Part shown: piece after piece, positions 11,627 to 22,194 of the stretch
How positions within the stretch are numbered: position 1 is the first letter of the stretch
How the letters are laid out: each line of letters opens with the position of its first letter
DNA from: Zygaena filipendulae
Taxonomy: Eukaryota; Arthropoda; Insecta; Lepidoptera; Zygaenidae
Direction: 5' to 3'
Length of the DNA stretch: 64,000 nucleotides
NCBI GenBank assembly: GCA_907165275.2
Contig: OU015654.1
Span: forward strand, 2,621,501 to 2,685,500
Position numbers and translations under genes: made by a program
The notes under the pieces: model-generated
Told to the model about the DNA's origin: nothing
Database searches by the model: none
The model's input: only the letters and a program-made list of their open reading frames with translations

Positions 11627-12054
11627 TACCTACTGAAAACAGTTTTCATTATACACGTATTAGTTACAGAAATCACGCACTCTAATATATAATAATTAGT
11701 ACATCGAACAAATCGATTAAAACTATTTACAACCCAACTAACAGAGGCATAATAATACTTACTCGGTTTGTATCCCAGTCCATAACTGCATTATCACTAA
11801 TAGAGAGAAAAAATGTAAAAGTCACTGACTGTATGCACTAATATGCAGTGCGCACGCGCAGTGAAACGGCCTGGCAAGGCGAACAGCTTTACTTCAAAAC
11901 ACTAGGGTATCTACAAGTCATAAATAATTAACGACACAATAAACACTTGAACATCTATTTGTCTAAAATTAAATTCATTATGATAGTAATTCCAGACTCC
12001 GATAAACAATTAATTAAATATAATATCAGCTTGAACTGTCAGTGAATTAAAATA

Positions 12055-12160
12055 ACGATGAGTTCCGGCAGCCTCACATGAAAGTCAGTTCCCATTCCAG
12101 GCTTGTGTTTACAATCATCGACCTCACTAACTTAACATCAGGTGAACTGTGGTCAAACGC
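12055..12160 (+). repeat. SINE/LINE 3' fragment
   Basis: Contains TTCCGGCAGCCTCAC, CAGTTCCCATTCCAGGC and ACTTAACATCAGGTGAAC. These match the 3' portion of the longer SINE at 23573-23908 and typical lepidopteran LINE ends. Confidence 0.5.
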
Positions 12161-12637
12161 CTAGCCTGCATGTTCAAAATAAAATAATAAATAAAAAAGG
12201 AATGCCGTAACTTCCTATCAGTGAGAGAATTTTTGGAATAAGTTTAGTAATTCCAGAATTTCTCAAAATATTATGACGAGCTCTACAATAGATAAGAACT
12301 TTGAATTCACATGAAATTCTCTCTACACAAAGACCCACAGTATTTTTGGTTCTATATGCCATCGGTTGTTATTGGTCAAAACAAAAACGAGTCGAATATG
12401 GTGAATACTCGATACTCTTTCTAATTTTTTGATGACTATAGAGAAATTTTCGTGACATGACGATAAGTTCATTAGTTTTCCACAGCGATAACTACTACAG
12501 ATTGTTAACTTGGTTAAGGAGGCTGTTTGCTTATTGTGAAGTTAAAATCGCAAACGCATCTTCTGTTATGGCAACCACGTACCTGTACCTATATTATATA
12601 CACCAATTACACCTGTATATAAATACCGTCAAAAATA

Positions 12638-12874
12638 TGGACGCAGATAAGCAATAACATGTTAACCCACAATGTTAAGTTATTGATTCAAAACGCTTTA
12701 TTGAGAGTTATATAGTGTTTTTTAATTATGTGTTTACCTTATTACATTGTTTAAATACCAAAAAACATTTAAACATAAAAAAATGCTGAAATAAAATGAC
12801 GATGTGATTTTAAAACACGATTTATTCGAAATTTCTCCAATGTGGGTTAACACACTATCGTTTATCTATGTCCA
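12638..12874. mobile_element. 237-bp TIR MITE (TGGACGCAG family), copy 1
   Basis: Left end TGGACGCAGATAAGCAATAA with GTTAACCCACA, right end TGTGGGTTAACACACTATCG...TATGTCCA. The ends are imperfect inverted repeats. Internal TTAATTATGTGTTTACCTTA is shared with the copies at 32.7 kb and 60.1 kb. Confidence 0.75.
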
Positions 12875-13422
12875 TATATACTTTTAATAAAACAGTAGAG
12901 ACACCCTACCACCGATCTGCGCACGCGCCTACCAATAGCGATCCGACAGGTTCAGTAGGTTGAATGTGTGTATTGACAAGAGACGACTATCGCCTCAGGC
13001 TGCCCTTATCGGTGACCACTTGAAACCAGTCGGCCACTTATCCTAGGATAGGCCTATATTAACGGATTATCGACTCTGATAAGGCTTTCCATGTTTCCAA
13101 ATCGATTGAATGTTAAACTTAGGTATTGACGCAACACACAATAAGTAACTACACATAAAGTAATTAGGGCAATGTAGAGACTCTAGCTCTACCCAGTAGG
13201 TAGAGCTTTTTATTCTAATTTAACATTATTGTGAACTGACGTCAGCATTTCATAAAGATCACGTAATGATATGCTTTATTTTAACTATTTTTTTTTTTTA
13301 GTTATCTTAAATTTGAGTCGTGGTATCCCGACGTATTCAGAGAGGTATTTTATGCTCTAATACTTTGGTACACAAGAAAGATCGTACTTTTGAAAAATTT
13401 TCAGTTAAGTGTTTTATTATAT
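12875..13422. other. No gene recognised
   Basis: No coding region or repeat family identified. Confidence 0.35.
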
Positions 13423-13620
13423 ACTAACTGTCCCCCGCCGTTTCACTCGCGGTAATTACGGAGTTGCGGCGAGAATTCCCGGATAAAATATAAATATAAA
13501 CCTTCCTCATCAATCACTCTTTCTATTGGTGAAAACCACTTGAAAATCCGTTTCGTAGTTTTAAAGATCTAAGCGTACATAGGGACAGACAGCGGGAAGC
13601 GACTTTGTTTTATACTATGT
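13423..13620 (-). mobile_element. Helitron-like element, GTCGC subtype
   Basis: ACTGTCCCCCGCCGTTTCAC start, GAGAATTCCCGGATAAA core, ACAGCGGGAAGCGACTTTG near the end. Same subtype as the opposite-strand copy at 14904-15094. Confidence 0.75.
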
Positions 13621-14903
13621 ACCTACTGATACAGGCTATAGCCCGCAATCTACAAATATGCAAACCTCGAAAAGGTAAACGTATCGAGCAAAGTATTTTG
13701 TTTTTACTTAATCTTGGTATATATGAAACTCAGAATTTAGCGCATCCGTTAAAAATACATCGGAAATTAAATCCACTCCAAACACTATCAAAAAGAGGCA
13801 CAGTTAGAAAATTCAACACAAGCGGTCGCTGATACTCTTTAAGTAGGTAGATATTCCTAAAAGTAAGTAAATAAGCCTCGAAAAACGTCTACATCTTCAC
13901 CATTTGGGACAAACCTGATAAGCATACACTATTACTGGTTGCTTCGTTCTAAATTCGAATGAGTTCACAGTCCAAATTAGCCCGGTACCGTCCGTCCCAA
14001 AACTGGTTTCACCTGTTGACACTGAGCCCATTCATACTTACCACTGAATGCTAGGCGTAACGCAAACAAAACGTTCCGGAATCCGGGCGGATCTCCCGTC
14101 CCTTTCCTCCTTAACAACAATAAGTGAGACGCAATGTAAGATAGAGGCACGTGTGGAAATTATCTGTTTACATTCATAATACGAAGGGATTTTATTTAGA
14201 AAAATAACAGCGGCGATACCACACCTTCCCTGAAACTCCTTGTAAGTTTCATGCTTAATGGGGTCCAACAACGGACCTGAATGGACCAACGCTGCTTTTA
14301 AACCTTAAAATCATTGCAAATAATCCATATGTCACATATCAAACCGCACCATAACCACACAACCAACCTCATAAAACACTTACCTATTCACCCGATATTC
14401 TCTTTGTGGCCGACCACCGAAGACATTTGCCATAATCATGTGACATAACGCCAAGTAGAATGACGGTAGAATAAATAAGGCCGCGTAATATAGATTAATG
14501 ACAATGTATTGACGCGCACACGCAAAAATAATAGTTACTTATTAGATTTCAAGCTTTACACGCACAAGCAAGCTTACGCTCAACGGCTTGCTGTCGCGAA
14601 ACAGCCTTACACAGTTCGCAATAAGCTACATATGAATCTGATGCCATTACAATTTTAACATTGCAAATAGAATTGACCACATTGGGAGCATCAATGCAAA
14701 TATTGCGCCAGACCGCCGCGGGTGTGACCCGGGCCTTAATCGAGAAGTTTTTGAGCTAAGATTAATGGTGTAAATTTTAGTATAGTTAAATAATAGTGTA
14801 TAAATGAGGCCTTTACAATGTGCAAGCGGGGGGCAGATGATTGTTTTTGAATTCCTTTGGAGCGTGCGCGCAAGTGTAGGTATGTACATCACTACAATCT
14901 ACA
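13621..14903. other. Unassigned; possible minus-strand 5' exons
   Basis: No domain is recognised. Two strong minus-strand splice-donor matches occur: CAGTG/GTAAGTATG at about 14037-14050 and AATAG/GTAAGTG at about 14379-14391. The latter is preceded by an ATG with purine at -3 and G at +4 that opens a 17-codon frame (MANVFGGRPQREYRVNR). No matching downstream exon was found. Confidence 0.2.
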
Positions 14904-15094
14904 TAGTATAAAACAATGTCGCTTCCCACTGTTTGTCTGTCCCTATGTATGCTTAGATCTTTGAAACTACGCAACGGATTTTCATGCAGTTTTCAACGAT
15001 AGATAGAGTGATTCATGAGGAAGGTTGAGGTATATCTGTATTTGATCCTGGAACTCCCGCGGGAACTCCGAAATTACCGCGGGAGACAGCTAGT
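14904..15094 (+). mobile_element. Helitron-like element, GTCGC subtype
   Basis: CAATGTCGCTTCCCACTG near the start, AACTCCGAAATTACCGCGGG hairpin arm, GAGACAGCTAGT end. Confidence 0.8.
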
Positions 15095-15156
15095 CTGTCA
15101 TAATTTCAATATTAAACATTGCTGTATCATGTGAGTTCATTCTAATTAATTTTAGC

Positions 15157-15351
15157 ACTAGCTGTTCCCCGCGGTTTCACCACGGTTATTTCGGAGTTCC
15201 CGCGGGAATCCCCGGGTAAAAAGTGCCCTATATCCTTTCCTGTATCCCCGACAACGGAGGTACCTACGCAAAATTTCATGACGATCGGTTGAGTCGTGAA
15301 AGCGAAACAAGCAAACAAACTTACATTCGCATTTATTATATTAGTTAGGAT
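15157..15351 (-). mobile_element. Helitron-like element, full length
   Basis: ACTAGCTGTTCCCCGCGG start, GGGTAAAAAGTGCCC core, CATGACGATCGGTTGAG, and TTATATTAGTTAGGAT end. Confidence 0.85.
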
Positions 15352-15487
15352 TTTATTACTTGTAGATATTTATTTATTTATTAAGGTGATATTAGTAATG
15401 ATAATAATTTAAACATACCTACTTATCTTATAAAATTATCTTGAATCTTTCATCCGAATTGAATTCATCCGTTTTATATACTTTGAT

Positions 15488-15686
15488 TCCTTACTAATAT
15501 TATAAATGCGAAAGTGAGTTTGTTTGTTTGTTTGTTAAGCTTTCACGGTTTAACAGCTCAATCGATCATCATGAAATATTTCAAACCCATTGTCAGGGGT
15601 ACAGAGAAGGACATAGGGTACTTTTATCCCGGATTCCCGCGGGAACTCCGAACTTATTGCGGGTGAAACCGCAGGGAGCAGCTAGT
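15488..15686 (+). mobile_element. Helitron-like element, full length
   Basis: TCCTTACTAATATTATAAAT start, (TTTG)n, TTATCCCGGATTCCCGCGGG, GGGAGCAGCTAGT end. Inverted relative to the preceding copy. It lies ~160 bp upstream of the small gene candidate at 15845. Confidence 0.88.
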
Positions 15687-15844
15687 ATGCACCTAAATCA
15701 TGATACGGTTATCTTTTCCTTTCGTCGGCTTCTTTATTAATCTCATAATCAATTTCAAAAACGTATCTAATTATTCATTACCCGTGATCATTTCGAACAA
15801 TTATAATAATCATTATAAAATCGCCCAAAGCTCAAGGAAACTAA

Positions 15845-16164
15845 GATAACGACCGGACATTTTTCACAATTTCAAACGGTGTCAAAGATTTTGTTGGTAT
15901 GTTATTACCGCACGTAACACTAATACAAATGAAAGGGTACCTATAAAAGATCATTTAGAACAATCAGCTGACTGGACCATCACAATTTATTCCACAGGAC
16001 AAGCTACATTAGGCTTTGGGTATACCACTTTAGAAGCTACAATCGCGTGCGGCTGTTTCCATAACATCCAAGTTGTGAATGTCGTTAGTAGTACAATCAA
16101 AGATAATGGAATAGCTAACAAAACTGTTGTAGATATTTACTGTTACGATCGTTTTATATTGTAA
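15845..16164 (+). CDS. Candidate 3' end of a small spliced gene (unassigned)
   Basis: No family recognised. Two plus-strand exons join in phase: the upstream exon is open from 15845 and ends at 15896 before GTATGT. A 101-bp intron ends in TTTATTCCACAG at 15997. The last exon (15998-16164) encodes 54 residues and stops with TAA. The split codon (G|GA) is restored exactly, giving a join around KDFVGQATLGFGY. The tail has three Cys (ACGCF and IYCY) and ends RFIL. An AATAAA lies 25 bp after the stop. Neither exon contains an ATG in frame, so the start lies upstream or is lost; the acceptor of the first exon is not resolved. It could be a small secreted protein or a decayed remnant. Confidence 0.4.
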
Positions 16165-16188
16165 ATGTAAGTGTTAAGATTATGTCAG

Positions 16189-16194
16189 AATAAA
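16189..16194 (+). terminator. Polyadenylation signal AATAAA of the 15.8-16.2 kb candidate
   Basis: Canonical hexamer 25 bp after the TAA of the candidate terminal exon, at a usual distance for a short 3' UTR. The motif is also frequent by chance in AT-rich DNA. Confidence 0.4.
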
Positions 16195-16199
16195 ACATA

Positions 16200-17230
16200 A
16201 TGACTTAGATAACTTTAGCATATAGGCTGCTTCCGGGGTGCACCCATAAGTCGATAGAAATAGAGTTCGAATCTATGAAAGCTCTTCGTGATCGACGCCT
16301 TCAAAAATATGTCAAAATAATTTTGCCAGTTTTTTGGCGAAAAGTTTTTTTTTCATATTTCAGCTACTACTTACATTAAATATTAAATATTTTAACTTCT
16401 CATCATAATGTAATGAATACTAACCTTAGTTTTTTAAGAAAAATTTTTATCTACTAACACTATATGGATGCTTGGTCCGAAATAAAAGTAATATACAATA
16501 AAAGTATTATTATTATATATATTATATACATGACATCAAAACCTTATTAAATTATCAATATCTATAAATTATTTAGATAATATCGTGATAACTTTTGTCA
16601 GTAGATCAAATGCATACCTACCTAGATATTTGGTTGTACCTACCTAATACAAAATGCAATAGAATATTTTACAAATAAATTGTAAATTATCCTGATAAAC
16701 TAATGAACAAACACAATCTGAAAACGAGTACGAGTTACGAGTATAATCACTTTGAATCTGAAAAAAAATTAGCCGCTGTGTTTTTTTTCTGCGTCAGTTA
16801 CAAAACTTTAAATTTGGTATGCCTACATTAATTACAAATTGTAATAAGATGGCAATACGTATGTCATATACTATACTCATAATATGCTGTGTGTGAAAAC
16901 TTGCCAATTCAAGCTGGACAAGCACGCGAGCACTCGGTAACATTTTCATTAGACACAACATTAATAACTTATTACACCACAATACAAATTGTATATACAA
17001 TTATGATTAATAATAAACAATTAATTAAAAATTAAAAGTGGAGCATGAACTGGGCGGGCACAACCACCTAACCTGTTAGATGGATGTTGCCGTCAATCAA
17101 TCACAATCGTTAAACACAAATCGTTCTTAATTTTAATGCTTACAAAACAAAGTATACAGAACGACCGTATACGTACTGTATATCTGTCGTAACATATTAC
17201 ATGTGCATTGCTTTCCTTATTGGCTTCGAA
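16200..17230. other. No gene recognised
   Basis: AT-rich, with no repeat family identified. Open frames here (for example minus 16794-17000) have no supporting motif. Confidence 0.35.
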
Positions 17231-17233
17231 CTG

Positions 17234-17241
17234 TATAAAAG
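17234..17241 (+). promoter_or_regulatory. Possible TATA box
   Basis: TATAAAAG in the context CTGTATAAAAGAGCGG, in an otherwise AT-rich region with a short GC-richer downstream segment. No convincing initiator or downstream coding exon was found. Confidence 0.2.
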
Positions 17242-17299
17242 AGCGGCCACCTCTTCCGCTACATTGGTACAACTAAATAACTATCAATCATTAATCTAT

Positions 17300-18395
17300 T
17301 AATTTCATAGTGGCACGGTGGCCGCGTGTTACACCGCAGTGTAGTGGGAACAATTATGACCACTCATTCCGCCATTAGAATCTACAAACAATAGGCTATT
17401 TTACTGTTGTTGAAATGTTGATATCCAATGATTACACTCGAAAATATCTTGGATAAGCATAACATAAGCGAAAAAATCAATAGATTTGATTAAAAAAAAA
17501 AATAGTTATAAACTGTTTAATTTTGACTATGTCTGTCTCTTTCTAAAACGGAATTTTGTATGGCGGTTATAGGCATTGATTTACTACTAGACGATCTGTG
17601 GTTGTAGGGAGCTACAAGCCGAGTGACGTCACTATAGGACTAGCGCTTTCCTTGTCCAACTTGAACTTTTAAAGAGTCATATCTCTGAAAGTACAAAAGA
17701 TATTTGTAAAAGAATAATGCTATTATACTACTAATACATAAAGGTTTATAAAATAATAATAAAAAATAAACACTAAAGTTCCCTAGCTGAATAGTCGAGC
17801 ACTGAAAAGCTTTTTAAATAAATAGGAGCATTTCAAGCATTTGAGACCCGAATCATTTGACATTTTGATGGTTAACTGGATCTCTAGCTATCTATACTCG
17901 CCCTTTGTTTATGATGAAAGAAGAAGCAAATCGCTACGTGCGAAACTCGCCGATGCTCCTGTAGTTCGCAGTTCGAAGGGGGAAGGACCAATTCGAAACA
18001 CTCCCGCGTGCACCCGCCGAAGCGCAGAAATATGTATGTTGGCAGTTTTACCAATGTGCTACAGTTACTGCAGATATTTCACGACTGGAACGATTAATGC
18101 AAAATGTTACCGTACTATGTGACAGCGGCCGTAATGATAAATTTAATTATGGCCGTACATACAAACACACTAGCGACGCGCGTTAATCTATCAATAATAC
18201 TAACACTCTATTACGATTTACGACAACAACTCGTGTTTACGATTTTTGCCCAGTGCTGTACTTGTTTCCTAGATTTTGTCATGCCGCTTTAAAATAATTG
18301 AAGAGAAATGAAATGAAATAACTTTATTGTTACTCACAAACATGAGTTCTTTGTCATGAACAGTAAATAAGTCATTTGAAACATAATATCTATAT
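17300..18395. other. No gene recognised
   Basis: Includes part of a GACGTCAC-containing repeat (17530-17650). A 93-codon frame (17841-18122, +) lacks recognisable features. Confidence 0.3.
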
Positions 18396-18685
18396 CTAGG
18401 TACTAATAAAAAAAATGTATCCGCGATTCTGTACATTGAACATTTTTGACAAAAATTGACAGGGGACGATAAAAGAAGAGTATAACCAACCACAAAAAAG
18501 TTTTTAAAATTCTTTTCTGTCTGTCTGTCTGTTCGCCATAATCTTCGAATCGACTGAACAGATTTTCTTGCTGTTTTCACAGATACATTAATCTTAGCCT
18601 GAAACCTATAGGCTTGTTTTATTTAAATTGGAAGTCGGGAAATAAAGTTGTTATATAGATACGTTTCACGCGGGGCACAGCTAGT
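18396..18685 (+). mobile_element. Helitron-like element, long (~310 bp) subtype
   Basis: CGCGATTCTGTACATTGAAC near the start, GGACGATAAAAGAAGAGTA, ACCACAAAAAAG, (CTGT)n, and CACGCGGGGCACAGCTAGT at the end. Complementary to the copies at 20145, 44411, 52362 and 54634. Confidence 0.8.
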
Positions 18686-18827
18686 AAAAAAAAAATCAAT
18701 TCAAAAAGGGAAACCAATGCCATCTAATTGGGTAATTCAGTTTTTTTTCCTGTTTTAACATGCACCGAAAATTGCCAAATTCATGCGCCACACACTGTAT
18801 CATTGTAGGTACCTATCACTATCACGA

Positions 18828-19093
18828 CGACCCGATTGGCGCAATGGTCACCATGCCTGCCCGCTAATCGAGAGGTTCCGGGTTCGATTCCCGGTGGGGG
18901 TGGACTTTGTGTGAAGAACATAGGGTTCCATTTTCCAGTCTGGGTGTATATATATATATCTATAGTATAATATATGTAATAATATGTGTAGTATATACCA
19001 CGTTTGCTTGGTTTCCACGACACAAGCTTAAAGCTTAGTGTGGGATCAAGTAGATCTGTGTGTTGTGAAGTGGATTATTATATTATTATTATT
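18828..19093 (+). repeat. tRNA-derived SINE, full copy
   Basis: Box A region GATTGGCGCAATGGTCACC, box B GGTTCGATTCC within CGGGTTCGATTCCCGG, then a ~180-bp body ending GTTGTGAAGTGGATTA and a (TTA)n tail. It extends far past the tRNA-like head and has two other copies in the window, so it is a SINE and not a tRNA gene. Confidence 0.8.
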
Positions 19094-19505
19094 ACAATGA
19101 ACTGGACAATTTAATACAAGAAACGAAGGGCGACCGTGATTTCTTTCTTTTTTCAGATGGTACTCTCTTCGTCAAACCAATCATCCTCCTTTTGCATACC
19201 AATATGGAGCTGTTTATGATACGATGATTAACAAGAAATAAAAATGAAAGTTGTTTGAACTCTGACGCATATAGGGAAAACCGTCGTGGGCATGATGAAA
19301 TGTTTATCTCGGGAAAACGGGGCGGCAGCCGCCCACGCCCAGCGTGACTCATGGAACTTCAGTATCCCCAGTACCTAGCTTAATAGAGAGAGAACTCTCA
19401 TCAAACAAAATGATACTAAAACGTATATAATAAGATGAAATCTGAAAAATCTGTAACTAATTACGCTATGAGAATATATTCTTTGAGTGAGTCACGTTTG
19501 TTAAA

Positions 19506-19835
19506 ATGGGCATGTTGACTAATTTTTATTTTTTAGTCCGTCTTGTAGATTATTAAAAAATATTGGACACGTATTTTTTCTTTTTTTACGTAATCAAAAA
19601 ATAACGGCGATATATTCAGTTGAAATTTCGCGTGACGTCACTATTCTGACAGTTTGTATGGCGGTTTTGCGGTTAGTGACGTCACGACCTCCTCATCCTA
19701 AAATTTAATGCGCTTTATCTCTGTATATTTTAATTTATTTAAAAAAGCAAAAAATACGTGTCTATTTTTTTTTTTATTTTCTAACTGACGAACTAATTAG
19801 AATTTTTATTTTCAATAGTAGTCAACATGCCTATT
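19506..19835. repeat. TIR MITE, GACGTCAC family, copy 3
   Basis: Best-preserved ends of this family: GGGCATGTTGACTA on the left and TAGTCAACATGCC on the right. Internal TTGGACACGTATTTTT, GCGTGACGTCACT and GACGTCACGACC blocks. Confidence 0.7.
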
Positions 19836-19850
19836 ATAATGATTATTATA

Positions 19851-20105
19851 ATTGCCTAGCCCGTGGTTTCAACCGCATGGGCTTCGGGATGTCCTTAGAA
19901 ACTTATAGTTTCGGAATAAAAAGTATCCTAGAACGCCTTTTAATGATGCGTTTTTTCCGTCATGTTATTTGCCCTCAGCTAAGCTAAAATAATCTCGCAA
20001 ATTAGCGCGAACAGACAGACAGACAAAAAAATGAAATCTCTTTTGTGTTTGCTTACTGTTCTTTTACTGCCCCCTCCAAAATTTTTGGTCAATATATCTA
20101 CCTAC
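19851..20105 (-). mobile_element. Helitron-like fragment, long subtype
   Basis: Diverged CCTAGCCCGTGGTTTCAAC start and GCGAACAGACAGACAGAC / CTGCCCCCTCCAAAATTTT end. Confidence 0.55.
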
Positions 20106-20144
20106 ACGCGAATTCAATTGTTTTATTGTATTGTATTATGTAAG

Positions 20145-20456
20145 ACTAGCTGTGCCCCGCGGTTTCACATGCGCGAAAAGTTTTTATGTAGCAACTTTTT
20201 TCCCGACATCCGATTTGAATGAAACAAAGCCTATATGTAGCTCCAGGCTAAGCTTAATCTACCTGAGAAAACCGCATGACACTCCGTTCAGTAGATTCGG
20301 AGATTATCGCGAACAGACAGACAGATAGACTGAAAAGAATTTTGAAAAACCTTTTTTTGTGGTTGGTTACTCTTCTTTTATCGCCCTCTGTCAATTTTTC
20401 TTAAAAATATTCAATGAACAGAATCGCGGATTCTACTCTTTTATTATAGTATAGAT
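20145..20456 (-). mobile_element. Helitron-like element, long subtype
   Basis: ACTAGCTGTGCCCCGCGG start, GAAACAAAGCCTATATGTAG, GTTCAGTAGATTCGGAGATT, TGTGGTTGGTTACTCTTCTT, and CTTTTATTATAGTATAGAT end. Confidence 0.85.
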
Positions 20457-21310
20457 AAATAGATAGATATACAACGATATCTTAATCTACACTTTGATAT
20501 TAGTATATCTACTACTTAATCTTCAAATCTCAGACTGAATTTAGAAAGTCTCTTCGAATTATGTTTAAGCTGTTCCTAAAGGTATTAGGCACGGTACGCT
20601 CCTCAATTTATCCTTACTTATATTATGTAGTAGATAAGGAGTGTTTTGCGAACTAGAAAATAGCATGTAATGCTTGCACATTATCATACAGTGCTACCTG
20701 GTCCCAAATTAAGCTAAGCTTATATTATAGGAACCAGTCAATTAATATAAATGTAATACTTTTGTTTTCTCTATCTATGATTATATTATCTGCCACAAAG
20801 TCGAAGTTCTGCTTCAATCGCGCCTTAATTTTACACACTCTTGTTATTTTAGGTAAAAAATAACTTATTTATATCGCTAGTGGTTATTGTAAGAATGTCG
20901 GTCTATGTTGGAATACCTAATACGAGTAATAAAATCGGTCAAGAGATCGTCGATTGCAAAAAACGAACAAATGTTCGGGATGAGTATTTGACATTACGAA
21001 AAAAACATTACTTACATTGAAAAATTTTGCATCATTTCAATGATGCTTGAATGCAAAATATAAAAAGATTACAGATGTAAGAGGATTAAAAGTGTGTTTC
21101 TGTACTTAGCCACCATTTAGCTTAAAATATCAAACCGCTGTTTGCGAAAGATTAATAGTGTTATGTGTTAATTTGTCTATATTTATGATCAATTACGCGA
21201 TAATCGTCGATAAATCATTTCATTTAACTTTGACATTTGAATAGATGGCTCATCTAGTTGACTAATAATATATACATAATATACATACATATACATATAT
21301 ATATACCTTT
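20457..21310. other. No gene recognised
   Basis: No coding region or repeat family found. An AT dinucleotide-rich stretch lies at 21265-21330. Confidence 0.35.
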
Positions 21311-21311
21311 A

Positions 21312-21516
21312 GGATATATATAATATTTTCTAAACGCGAAAATTTGTATGTATGGTTATTTGTTACTCTTTCACGCCAAAACTACAGAATGGATTTTAAT
21401 AAAACTTTACAATAATATAGCTTAAACATCAGCATAATACTTAGGGTACTTTTTATCCGGGAATTCCCGCGGGAACTCTGAAATTAACGCGGGTGAAACC
21501 GCGGGGAACAGCTAGT
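21312..21516 (+). mobile_element. Helitron-like element, TTTGTATG subtype
   Basis: AAACGCGAAAATTTGTATG start, ACTTTACAATAATATAGCTT, AACTCTGAAATTAACGCGGG, CGGGGAACAGCTAGT end. Intact counterpart of the interrupted copy at 4299-4827. Confidence 0.8.
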
Positions 21517-21880
21517 CAAGGAATAATAGAGATCTCAATATAAAAATTAGATAATCAATGTAACATTACCAAATGTGCAATGCACTGTACCTACTAGTTG
21601 TTACTTTCTAACAATTTCCGTTTATGTGTTCGGTCCGCAATTACATTGTGTGTAGTATGTGCCATGGTATGAACTCTCCTTAAGTGGATTGCAAATAAAT
21701 AATCCATTAAATAACCTGTTACGTTTTATACTACTTAATTATATTATTAAAGATTTTATAATCTTATGTAAGTTTATTACTTTTGTAATGCAGACTTGTT
21801 CGTACTTAAACCAATTATAGAAATTAAGTATTATCTTGGTAGGTAACCATTTTACCGGCCGATCTACAAACAGTCTAGAG

Positions 21881-22186
21881 CAGTCTGTGGTGGGCAAAGT
21901 ACCTACGGCCCGCGGGCCTACTCCGGCCCGCGACAGGATTTTCAAATGAAATCGAAAATTTCGAAATGTACCTATAAGTAGGTACTAAATTAAATTTTGA
22001 CGGTCATCCATAGGTAAAGGAGCCAGCTAGACTAGTTAAGTCGCGTGAAGTGAAAGATGCGGGCGAGGGTGAACTCTGTACAGGACGAAACGACAAAACA
22101 AAATGAATTTTTTTCTATAAATATTGCCCTCCTCTGATTTTTCATAAACTTTTTGGTCATTCATGAAGAATGTTCGCCCACCACTG
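21881..22186. mobile_element. Non-autonomous hAT element with 8-bp TSD
   Basis: Flanked by GTCTAGAG at 21873-21880 and 22187-22194, an exact 8-bp duplication as expected for hAT. Ends are CAGTCTGTGGTGGGC and GCCCACCACTG (inverted, with a few extra bases on the left). The interior GCCCGCGGGCC is characteristic of this element type. No transposase frame. Confidence 0.85.
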
Positions 22187-22194
22187 GTCTAGAG

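Noticed and set aside
17841..18122. 93-codon plus ORF
   Set aside because: No signal peptide, domain, splice context or poly(A) site; openness compatible with chance.
18828..18905. Functional tRNA gene
   Set aside because: Box A and B are present, but the sequence continues as a multi-copy SINE body and no proper acceptor stem closes.
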